This document shows positions 1 to 6,027 of a DNA stretch of 12,124 nucleotides, in pieces. The position numbers and the translations under genes are program-made. Below the pieces are notes generated by a model. It saw only the letters and a program-made list of their open reading frames with translations, was not told the DNA's origin and made no database searches. Where the stretch lies: the NCBI GenBank assembly GCA_050050615.1, contig JASFTV010000082.1, positions 1-12,124 of the forward strand. The letters run 5' to 3'. How positions within the stretch are numbered: the first letter of the stretch is position 1; each line of letters begins with the position of its first letter. The stretch is from JASFTV01 sp050050615. GTDB taxonomy: Bacteria; Desulfobacterota; DSM-4660; Desulfatiglandales; HGW-15.

Positions 1-23
1 GAAGTAGCTCCGTGGAATTGGCT

Positions 24-48
24 GCAAAGGTGCTCCGCCCGCCTTTGC
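24..48 (+). terminator. Hairpin upstream of rnfD, possible terminator of the preceding gene
   Basis: GCAAAGG (24-30) and CCTTTGC (42-48) form a perfect 7-bp stem around an 11-nt loop. A T-run follows at 55-59, six bases after the stem, so the fit to an intrinsic terminator is imperfect. It may end a gene to the left (rnfC would be expected) or be a processing or attenuation structure within the rnf transcript. One frame stays open from base 3 to a TAA at 63-65 and could be the tail of that gene, but I do not recognise its 20 residues. Confidence 0.3.
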
Positions 49-101
49 TACCCCTTTTTGCATAACTGTTCTTCGATGCCCTTCGTTTTTGAAAAGAGAC
101 T

Positions 102-143
102 CCCATGGCTCGCACGAAGCACTGATTCGTTTTTGGACAAGAA
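102..143 (+). repeat. Partial copy of the dispersed repeat seen at 11551-11655
   Basis: Bases 112-143 match the reverse complement of 11617-11648 over 32 positions with a single mismatch (T123 against C). A further CCCATG at 102-107 matches the CATGGG end of the other copy (11650-11655), with 3 extra bases between the two blocks here. Similarity stops at about 143, so only one half of the inverted-repeat element is present. An imperfect echo of its inner part (TTCGTTTTTG) is also seen at 83-92. The copy sits where rnfC-rnfD spacer sequence is expected and is translated in the longest reading of rnfD. Confidence 0.75.
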
Positions 144-1246
144 TGTTCGGCAACAAAACCCTAAATCCAGCTCGAACAAGGAGTGACGCCATCGAAGAAC
201 AAGTAAAAGAACCTGAGATTGTTGCTGAAGAGCCTTATCTTTGGACAGTTTCCATATCTCCCCACGTAAGAAGCAAGGAATCGGTGGAGAAGATCATGTG
301 GACGGTTGTCGCTTGCTTGATGCCGCCACTGATCTTGTCGGTCTTCATCTTTGGTTTTCAAACACTCATCATTACAGCGATCAGTGTGGCAAGCTGTGTT
401 GCCACTGAAGCGATATCTCAGAAGGCGCTGCATCGCCCTGTGACCGTCAAAGACGGTAGCGCCGTGATTACAGGCGTTTTGCTCGCCTATGTCATTCCGC
501 CGGGTGTGCCTTACTGGATGCCAGTCCTGGGCGCGGTCGTCGCCATCTTTGTGACAAAGCACCTCATGGGTGGCATTGGGTTTAATATATTCAATCCGGC
601 GCTCATTGGCCGAGCATTTCTGATGGCAACCTATCCCGTTGCCATGACGTCTGCCTGGCTTCCGCCCCTGCGAGATGCCTCCGTTTTCAAGTACATGGGC
701 CCTGGCGTGGATGCAGTGACAACAGCCACGCCGCTCTATGTCCTGAAACATTACGGTCTGGAGGGGTTGATAGAGAGATTCGGATCTCTAACCACGATGT
801 ACGGAAATTTCTTTATGGGTTTGAGGCCGGGCTGCATTGGGGAGACGTCCGTTCTGCTGCTCCTTGCGGGAGGTCTCTTCCTTATCTATAAAGGATACAT
901 TACGTGGCATATCCCTGTCTCCGTGATCGTTTCCGTGGGATTCTTCACCTGGGTTTTTGGCGGCGAAGGCTTGTATAGTGGCAACCCCTTATTGGCTGTG
1001 ATGTCGGGTGGTGTGCCGCTTGGGGCCATATATATGGCCACCGATTATGTCACCTCCCCTAGCCAGAAGAAAGCCCAACTTATCTATGGGGCCGGCATCG
1101 GCGCCTTGACCGTTCTCATTCGCTTGAAGGGGGGATATCCTGAGGGGGTCGCTTACTCCATCTTATTGATGAATGCCCTGACGCCTGCTCTCGATGGGTG
1201 GTTCAAACCAAAGCGCTTTGCCCCACAAAAAGGTGCCATAAAATGA
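143..1246 (+). CDS. rnfD: RnfD, membrane subunit of the Rnf complex with covalent FMN
   Basis: RnfD is a polytopic inner-membrane subunit of the Rnf ferredoxin:NAD oxidoreductase, homologous to NqrB, and takes part in electron-coupled Na+ or H+ transport. With this start the protein has 367 residues. Visible features are the conserved entry motif SISPHVRSKESV (about residues 37-48), several hydrophobic helices, FNIFNPALIGRA (147-158), and DAVTTATPL (190-198), where Thr196 is the expected phosphoester FMN attachment site, supplied by ApbE. The reading frame is open further upstream to a TTG at 89, but those 18 extra residues are largely encoded by a dispersed repeat and the TTG has no ribosome binding site. 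ATG 143 is the only usual start between the repeat and the conserved core. The 3' end overlaps rnfG by 4 nt (ATGA). The family call is firm; the start is not. Confidence 0.93.
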   Translation: MFGNKTLNPARTRSDAIEEQVKEPEIVAEEPYLWTVSISPHVRSKESVEKIMWTVVACLMPPLILSVFIFGFQTLIITAISVASCVATEAISQKALHRPVTVKDGSAVITGVLLAYVIPPGVPYWMPVLGAVVAIFVTKHLMGGIGFNIFNPALIGRAFLMATYPVAMTSAWLPPLRDASVFKYMGPGVDAVTTATPLYVLKHYGLEGLIERFGSLTTMYGNFFMGLRPGCIGETSVLLLLAGGLFLIYKGYITWHIPVSVIVSVGFFTWVFGGEGLYSGNPLLAVMSGGVPLGAIYMATDYVTSPSQKKAQLIYGAGIGALTVLIRLKGGYPEGVAYSILLMNALTPALDGWFKPKRFAPQKGAIK

Positions 1247-2157
1247 AGCAGATCTTGCGAATCACTTTTGGCCTGACGGTATCATGCCTTATTGCTGCCT
1301 TGCTCATGGGCGGCGTCTTTACCATCACGGCCAAGGCCAAGAAAGAGAACGAATACCTTAACGTGCAGGAAACCATGATCGGCTTGCTCGGATATGACAA
1401 GGAGAATCCCCCACCCTCAGATCTGAGGCTTTACAGCATCTACCGTTACGTCATTGACGATAACCAGGAGAAGTACCTGGGATACATGATCCCTGTCGGC
1501 AAGGGGGGCGAAATCGGCTACAAGCTACTGATCATTACCCTTGACGGGAAGTTCCAAGCCCTCCACGATGTTGACATCACACCCGAAAAGGCGACAGAGC
1601 GGCGAGAGAGAAAGACTGCCCTCAGCGCAGTTCTAGAGCCACCCAAAACCTTTGTCTATGGGGACGAAACGGTCATTGTAAGGATGGGGGGTAAACGGTT
1701 CGCTTATCTGCTCCCTGGTGAATTTCAGGGTTTCAAGACATTTATCAACGTGATGCTGGCCCTGGACCCGAGCTTTGAAATCCTCGGCTTGGAAATCATG
1801 GAACACGAGGAAGATCCCGGGCTGGGGGGCGAAATCGAGCAGGACTATTTCAAAAACCAGTTCAAGAACAAAACTTTTGAAATGGTCGAGGAACTCACGG
1901 TTATCAAAGAACCCCTTCCTGATGAGTACAGAAGGATTTTGGAACAAACGCATCGGGAGAAAGGCGTCTTCTCCGAGGAAGAGATTGCAAGAATCCGCAG
2001 TAAATACCAGGACCAAGACATTTATGCCCTCACCGGGGCCACCATTTCCAGCAAAGCGGTCACTGACGGTGTCAAGGGCATGATAAAACGATTTGCTTAC
2101 CGCATTGAGGTACTAGATAGGGTCATCGCTCGTCAACATGTAACAGCAGCCTTTTAG
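1243..2157 (+). CDS. rnfG: RnfG, periplasmic FMN subunit of the Rnf complex
   Basis: RnfG has one N-terminal membrane anchor and a periplasmic FMN-binding domain that carries electrons along the outer face of the complex. The 304-residue protein shows a hydrophobic helix at about residues 6-30, the family motif EHEEDPGLGGEI (187-198), and LTGATISSKAV (263-273). Thr267 in that last motif is the expected covalent FMN site, the second substrate for ApbE. ATG 1243 is chosen over the in-frame ATG 1198 because it follows AGGTG (1231-1235) at 7 nt and gives the usual ATGA stop/start overlap with rnfD, which implies translational coupling. The longer reading would add 15 residues ahead of the membrane anchor and overlap rnfD by 49 nt. 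The next gene begins directly at its stop. Confidence 0.95.
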   Translation: MKQILRITFGLTVSCLIAALLMGGVFTITAKAKKENEYLNVQETMIGLLGYDKENPPPSDLRLYSIYRYVIDDNQEKYLGYMIPVGKGGEIGYKLLIITLDGKFQALHDVDITPEKATERRERKTALSAVLEPPKTFVYGDETVIVRMGGKRFAYLLPGEFQGFKTFINVMLALDPSFEILGLEIMEHEEDPGLGGEIEQDYFKNQFKNKTFEMVEELTVIKEPLPDEYRRILEQTHREKGVFSEEEIARIRSKYQDQDIYALTGATISSKAVTDGVKGMIKRFAYRIEVLDRVIARQHVTAAF

Positions 2158-2175
2158 ATGGAAGGAGAAAGGGAT

Positions 2176-2799
2176 TTGCCGGTTACACAAAAGACAAACA
2201 CACAACTTTTTTTCAACGGTATTCTGGCTGAAAATCCGATCTTTCGGCTGGCCCTTTCCATGTGTCCAGCCGTGGGCATAAGCACAACGGTCATGAACGG
2301 CCTTCTCCTTGGGGTTGCGGTGCTCTTCGTTCAGGTCTTTTCCAGTTGTACCATTGCAGCCGTCAAGAACTACATTCATCCTCGTATTCGAATTCCAACG
2401 TACACCCTAACCATTGCCACATGGGTAACCATTATCGATCTTGTTCTCGCTGCCTATGTACCGGAAGCGTACAAGGCGATGGGCATTTTTGTAAAGCTGA
2501 TCGTGGCCTTCGCCATTATCACCATGCGCTTGGAGATGTTCGCTGCAAAGAATCCCGTTGTTCCCAGTTTCTGGGATGGTTTGGGCATGGGGTTCGGGTT
2601 TATGTTCGGCATGATGACGCTGGGCTTTATACGTGAACTCCTGGGCGCCGGCACTCTTTTTGGTCATGATGTTTTGGGCGTCCGACCCCTCCTGTTCTTT
2701 GTTCTTCCTGCGGCCGGTTTTTTCTGTGTGGGGTTCATGATGGCCGTATTCAACTACGTAGAACTGGTTCTTAAGAGGATGAAAGAGAAGAAGGGCTAA
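2176..2799 (+). CDS. rnfE: RnfE, membrane subunit of the Rnf complex, one cysteine ligand missing
   Basis: RnfE (NqrD family) is a six-helix membrane protein that pairs with RnfA in inverted topology. The two hold a [2Fe-2S] cluster in mid-membrane, with two cysteines from each subunit. Recognisable blocks are ALSMCPAVGIS, HPRIRIPTYTL, RLEMFAAKNP and FIRELLGAGTLFG. The first ligand is present (Cys30 in LSMCP). The second, normally in a T-N-C context just before the R-x-E-x-F-A-A-K block, reads A-F-A, so Ala113 sits where Cys is expected. Start: TTG 2176 is preferred because AGGAG (2163-2167) lies 8 nt upstream. An ATG at 2158 abuts the rnfG stop and would add six residues, with the Shine-Dalgarno sequence inside the gene. 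The resulting 207 residues are normal for the family. Confidence 0.93.
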   Translation: MPVTQKTNTQLFFNGILAENPIFRLALSMCPAVGISTTVMNGLLLGVAVLFVQVFSSCTIAAVKNYIHPRIRIPTYTLTIATWVTIIDLVLAAYVPEAYKAMGIFVKLIVAFAIITMRLEMFAAKNPVVPSFWDGLGMGFGFMFGMMTLGFIRELLGAGTLFGHDVLGVRPLLFFVLPAAGFFCVGFMMAVFNYVELVLKRMKEKKG

Positions 2800-2804
2800 G
2801 GATT

Positions 2805-3764
2805 GTGAAAAATTTTGGGCGATATGTTTTCATTGCTGGCATGCTAATCACAGGGGCGCTTCTCTTGGCCGGTTGTGGGCCGGAACATCGTTTTGTCAAG
2901 AAAGTGGCTTTCAAAGGATCGAATCAAATCGTAATCGCCTTTGCCGGCCCTGTGGATGAAGCCTGGGCAAAAAACATCGGGAGTTATGCCGCTTATGAAA
3001 AACCGGATCCTGATATCCTTCTGAACATTACCGAGGTGGCCTTATCCTCTGATAAGAAAAGCGTGATTCTCACTTTTGAAGGCGAACTGAATCAGTTGCA
3101 ACCCCATGTTGTGACTCTCAAAGAGATCATGGCTGAAGGGAAATCCCGGGGCACGGCGCTTTTGACTGCCAAGAAGATCTATTTCGGATATCTTCTGTCT
3201 ATCCTGCTGGGTGCGATGATTATCAAGAACTTTGTCTTCACCAAATACCTGGGCCTTTGTGTGTTTTTTGGCACTTCACAGAAGAAGTCAACCGCGGTTG
3301 GGATGGGCATTACATTCACCATTGTGATGATTGCCAGCGCCATGATGTCTTGGTTCCTTTACCAATTTGTGCTCAGACCCTACCGGCTCGATTTCTTGCA
3401 AATCATTGTCTTTATAGGACTGGTATCCCTTTCTGTCCAGGCGGTGGATACCATCTTGAGAAAAGTCAATCCTCTTCTGTTCAAGGCATTCGGCGTGTAC
3501 CTTGTTCTGGTGATTGCAAACTGCATTATCTTGGCGGTCCCACTCATTCTTGCAAACAATGAGTATAATGCCTGGGAGAGCCTTATGCTTGCCATCGGTG
3601 CAGGAACAGGATTTTTGATTGCCCTTTTCATGATGTCCTCTGTGCGGGAGAAGTTAGAGGTAGCCAATGTTCCGCCCACGTATAGGGGCTTGCCGATCGC
3701 CTTCATTACGGCAGGATTATTTGCATTAGCCTTTATGGGTTTTTCCGGGATGTCGATTTTTTAG
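2805..3764 (+). CDS. rnfA: RnfA with N-terminal lipoprotein/Ig-like domain fusion
   Basis: The C-terminal part, about residues 125-319, is a complete RnfA (NqrE family; about 190 residues is typical). It has six hydrophobic helices and both cluster cysteines: Cys152 in YLGLCVFFG and Cys240 in IANCIIL. The family ending ITAGLFALAFMGFSG is intact. Ahead of it lies a non-standard segment. Residues 1-24 form a signal peptide ending in the lipobox LLAGC (Cys24 would be lipidated). Residues 31-108 alternate hydrophobic and polar residues like a beta-sandwich, with VDEAWAKNIGSY and LSSDKKSVILTFEG resembling SbsA/Big-type Ig-like domains. One uninterrupted frame runs from GTG 2805, 5 nt after rnfE; AAGGG at 2791-2795 may serve as ribosome binding site. 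An in-frame ATG at 3129 (Met109) could yield a conventional RnfA of 211 residues. RnfA is certain; the Ig-like call is from residue pattern only. Confidence 0.92.
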   Translation: MKNFGRYVFIAGMLITGALLLAGCGPEHRFVKKVAFKGSNQIVIAFAGPVDEAWAKNIGSYAAYEKPDPDILLNITEVALSSDKKSVILTFEGELNQLQPHVVTLKEIMAEGKSRGTALLTAKKIYFGYLLSILLGAMIIKNFVFTKYLGLCVFFGTSQKKSTAVGMGITFTIVMIASAMMSWFLYQFVLRPYRLDFLQIIVFIGLVSLSVQAVDTILRKVNPLLFKAFGVYLVLVIANCIILAVPLILANNEYNAWESLMLAIGAGTGFLIALFMMSSVREKLEVANVPPTYRGLPIAFITAGLFALAFMGFSGMSIF

Positions 3765-3779
3765 CAGGGATGTGTTGAT

Positions 3780-4655
3780 ATGGATCCGTTCTTGATTAAA
3801 TTGGCCCTTGGAGGTCTGGCCGTCTTAGGCTGTATCGGCCTTTTGTTCGGCGTGGGATTAGCCCTTGCTGCCCATAAGTTTGCCGTTCAGGTCAACCCCA
3901 AGGTAGAGCAAGTTCTGGAGATATTAGCAGGGGCTCAGTGAGGTGGCTGCGGCTACGCCGGGTGCGAAGCCTATGCTGAAGCGGTGGTGAATGATCCTGA
4001 TGTTAAACCGAACATGTGTTTCCCTGGCAAATCTGAAGTGGCGGAAGCGGTGGCAGAGATAACGGGAAAAAAAATGGCGGCCGTTGAAGAGATGGTTGCA
4101 GCTGTGCGCTGTTCCAGATTGGAAGGGAATGTTCGCCAGAAATATCACTATATTGGGCATGATTCATGCACCGGCGCCAATCTCGCCTTTGGCGGGCCTC
4201 AAGCTTGCCAGTACGCGTGCGTGGGCCTTGGTGAATGCGCCGAGGCGTGCCCTTTCGACGCCATAGCGATGGCCAATCATTTTCCCGTTATCGATCCCGT
4301 GGCCTGTGTCGGCTGTGGTACCTGTGTGCGCACTTGCCCTAAGAAGATCATCGAGCTCATTCCGCGAAACGCTAGAATATGGGTCCCATGCAGCACCCAA
4401 GACCCCGGCAAAAAGGCAAAGACGGTATGCGAAGCAGGATGTATCGCCTGCAAGATCTGCGTGAAGGTCTGCCCCGCGAAGGTGGTCAGCCTAGAGGATA
4501 ACGTGGTGGTCATTGACCACAAAGCCTGTATCGAATATGGCCCGGAATGCGAGGAGATATGTGTCGAAAAATGTCCTCGGGATATTTTCAGATACTACCG
4601 CCCAGCCAAGGTTGGGATTGCGGCCTGGACGAGCAGTCCTGACGCCCCCCGCTAG
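3780..4655 (+). CDS. rnfB: RnfB, polyferredoxin subunit, apparent selenoprotein (in-frame TGA)
   Basis: RnfB receives electrons from ferredoxin and passes them to the membrane part of Rnf. Read from ATG 3780 with the TGA at 3939 taken as selenocysteine, it has 291 residues. There is one membrane anchor (about 5-31), then KFAVQVNPKVEQVLEILAGAQ leading into the N-terminal cluster motif U54-x2-C57-x4-C62-x17-C80, where U54 replaces the usual Cys. After that come several ferredoxin-type motifs: CQYACVGLGECAEACP, CVGCGTCVRTCP, CIACKICVKVCP and a final C-x6-C-x3-C-x3-C before PRDIF. This is the long, many-cluster RnfB type. The start has AGGGA (3766-3770) 9 nt upstream and follows rnfA by 15 nt. 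Ignoring the TGA gives only a truncated product starting about GTG 3984, without anchor and first ligands. The alternative is a nonsense mutation or base error; exact placement and the downstream hairpin favour Sec. Confidence 0.88.
3939..3941 (+). other. rnfB: TGA selenocysteine codon 54 of rnfB
   Basis: This TGA is in frame 53 codons after the rnfB ATG, and the frame stays open on both sides from 3765 to the TAG at 4653. It falls between LAGAQ and GGCGYAGC, precisely at the first Cys of the universally present L-x-G-A-x-C-G-G-C-G-Y motif of RnfB. Recoding to Sec is inferred; the sequence alone cannot prove insertion. Confidence 0.8.
3951..3971 (+). promoter_or_regulatory. Candidate bacterial SECIS hairpin for rnfB
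   Basis: GGCT (3951-3954) pairs with AGCC (3968-3971). An A/A mismatch (3955/3967) follows, then CGC (3956-3958) pairs with GCG (3964-3966) around a 5-nt loop CGGGT (3959-3963). The loop starts 17 nt after the TGA and has G as its second base. That fits what is known of bacterial SECIS elements: a short hairpin within the coding region, apical loop about 16-37 nt after UGA, and a G early in the loop. The hairpin was found by eye and not energy-tested; the GC-rich codons here make chance pairing possible. Confidence 0.6.
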
Positions 4656-4717
4656 GATTGAAATATGGCAAGTTATTTGCTATACATGAGACTAGTCCCA
4701 GAAATAACCTTAATATG

Positions 4718-4729
4718 TCCTTATAAGGA
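4718..4729. promoter_or_regulatory. 12-bp perfect palindrome, possible operator
   Basis: TCCTTATAAGGA is its own reverse complement. It ends one base before the AGGAGG of the small ORF at 4741. A dimeric regulator site is possible, but no partner site or regulator gene is in view. Confidence 0.25.
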
Positions 4730-4740
4730 TAGGAGGATTC

Positions 4741-4869
4741 ATGCTGTTGAGGGCCGCCGGGGGGTCTCTTCGCAGAGCCGCAACATTTCGTCAGGTGCCT
4801 TGTGGCCGCCCCCAAATCTTTAATAGACGCCCCGGGCAGGCTCTGAGGCACTCGAAGGGGTCGAAATGA
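4741..4869 (+). CDS. Possible 42-residue basic peptide between rnfB and apbE
   Basis: ATG 4741 follows AGGAGG (4731-4736) at 4 nt and opens a frame of 42 codons ending at TGA 4867-4869. The product would be rich in arginine (MLLRAAGGSLRRAATF at the start), with one Cys, no membrane segment and no family I recognise. Base composition is clearly more GC-rich than both flanks, which could mean an inserted repeat or a structured RNA and not a gene. The ribosome binding site is the best argument for translation; nothing in the peptide itself supports it. Confidence 0.25.
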   Translation: MLLRAAGGSLRRAATFRQVPCGRPQIFNRRPGQALRHSKGSK

Positions 4870-4908
4870 CATGTTAATAAGGAAACGATCTACCAGTGAC
4901 TATTTCTA

Positions 4909-4937
4909 TTGCCGTCAAGAATCCATGATGGTAAATA
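4909..4937 (+). promoter_or_regulatory. Weak sigma-70-like promoter candidate ahead of apbE
   Basis: TTGCCG (4909-4914) and TAAATA (4932-4937) are separated by 17 nt and lie about 30 nt before the apbE start. The -35 matches consensus at 4 of 6 bases and the -10 at only 3 of 6. It is listed because the 310-bp gap makes a separate apbE promoter plausible. Confidence 0.2.
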
Positions 4938-4965
4938 CTTTTTATTCTTAATGCGGAGGCAAAAG

Positions 4966-6027
4966 ATGGAAAAATTGGATGATCTGGTGCGCCAGAGCAA
5001 GTTCATGAAACGAAGAACTTTTTTGAAACTATCCGGCTTGCTGGGACTGGGCATGGCATCGGCCGGAATCGTGCCAGTGACAGCCGAAGCGCTGCGTTTC
5101 AACAGAAAAATGATGAAGGTCTCCAGAACCAGACTGGCTATGGGCACCTTTGTTTCTATGACCTTGATTCATCCTTCCAGGGAGCAAGCTGAAGAGGCCA
5201 TGGGTCTCGCGCTTAACGAAATCGACAGATTGTCGGGGCTATTGAGCCGCTTTGACGATGCAACGGCAGTGGCTCAATTGAATAAGGAAGGGTATCTCAA
5301 GGACGTGCCCCCTGAGGTTTCTCAGGTCGTCGCCACAGCCCTTCGCTATCATAGAGTGACGGAGGGTAGCTTTGATATTACTGTCAAACCTCTGGTTGAC
5401 CTTTTCAAAGAAAAGTTTGGTGGAGAGAAAAAGACTAAGATTGCAGAGAAGGAGCTTGAAGAGGTTCTTAAACTCGTCGATGCTGAGAAAATCGAGCTTA
5501 GAGAAGGGGCCATATTGTTCGAAAAACCCGGTATGGGCATCACCCTTGATGGCATCGCCAAAGGTTATATCGTTGACAAGGCTTCTGAGATCCTGAGCCG
5601 GAACAAGATTGAGAATCATCTCATAAATGCTGGTGGCGATATCAGAACAAGAGGGACCAAGACGGGCAACAGACCATGGACCGTGGCGATTCAGGACCCG
5701 CTAAAGAGAAAGAATTACCCTGATATTGTCCATATGAGAAATGGCGCCATAGCGACTTCCGGCAATTATGAAATCTATTTTGATAGAGAAAAGATGTTCC
5801 ACCATATCGTAAACCCAAAAACAGGGCTATCTCCTGAACTGAGCACCAGCGTCTCGGTGGTCGCTAACACGACCATGGAAGCGGATGCCTTGTCAACCAG
5901 TGTCTTTGTCATGCCACCTGCCCAAGGAACACGGTTTGTTAATGGTCTGCCGAACTGTGAGTGTCTTGTTCTCGCCAAGGATGGCACTCTATCGAAGTCG
6001 AAAGGCTGGAAAAGTGCGGCCATATGA
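4966..6027 (+). CDS. apbE: ApbE-family FAD:protein FMN transferase with Tat-type signal
   Basis: ApbE cleaves FAD and attaches FMN to threonine in target proteins outside the cytoplasm; here RnfD and RnfG are the evident substrates. The 353-residue protein shows AMGTFVSMTL (58-67), FDITVKPL (136-143), TLDGIAKGYIVD (193-204), INAGGDIRTRG (220-230), SGNYEIYF (265-272), HHIVNPKTG (279-287) and the metal-site region TMEADALSTSVFVM (303-316). The N-terminus has KRRTFLK (15-21) followed by a hydrophobic stretch to about residue 41, a twin-arginine pattern, so folded export with bound flavin or metal is suggested. ATG 4966 is chosen because GGAGG (4955-4959) lies 6 nt upstream. An in-frame ATG at 4909 lacks a ribosome binding site; ATG 5005 would start just before the arginine pair. 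The last 89 bp overlap hflX tail to tail. Confidence 0.95.
   Translation: MEKLDDLVRQSKFMKRRTFLKLSGLLGLGMASAGIVPVTAEALRFNRKMMKVSRTRLAMGTFVSMTLIHPSREQAEEAMGLALNEIDRLSGLLSRFDDATAVAQLNKEGYLKDVPPEVSQVVATALRYHRVTEGSFDITVKPLVDLFKEKFGGEKKTKIAEKELEEVLKLVDAEKIELREGAILFEKPGMGITLDGIAKGYIVDKASEILSRNKIENHLINAGGDIRTRGTKTGNRPWTVAIQDPLKRKNYPDIVHMRNGAIATSGNYEIYFDREKMFHHIVNPKTGLSPELSTSVSVVANTTMEADALSTSVFVMPPAQGTRFVNGLPNCECLVLAKDGTLSKSKGWKSAAI

Larger units (their letters stand above)
4656..4965 (+). other. Spacer of about 310 bp between rnfB and apbE
   Basis: No recognisable gene fills this gap, which is unusual in an otherwise tightly packed operon. Its first part is AT-rich and ends in a 12-bp palindrome. 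The middle (about 4741-4869) is markedly GC-rich, with a short ORF behind a perfect AGGAGG. The last part is AT-rich again and holds a weak promoter candidate in front of apbE. No intrinsic terminator is visible after rnfB, so readthrough into apbE is plausible. Confidence 0.5.

Noticed and set aside
1..186. Open frame from base 1 to TGA 184 as the rnfC C-terminus
   Set aside because: The residues resemble no RnfC and the frame overlaps rnfD and the repeat. A different frame ending at 65 is equally unrecognised, so no rnfC end is called.
161..751. 196-residue - strand ORF opposite rnfD
   Set aside because: Its His/Cys/Arg-rich composition is typical of an antisense shadow of a membrane-protein gene; rnfD is clearly the coding strand.
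3939..3984. rnfB as a pseudogene broken by a stop codon
   Set aside because: The TGA replaces exactly the expected Cys, the rest of the gene is intact and a SECIS-like hairpin follows. The possibility is kept as the refuting alternative in the finding.
4588..4872. 94-residue ORF on the - strand across the rnfB end and spacer
   Set aside because: It is antisense to the conserved rnfB 3' end, its composition follows the GC-rich spacer, and no family or ribosome binding site is visible.
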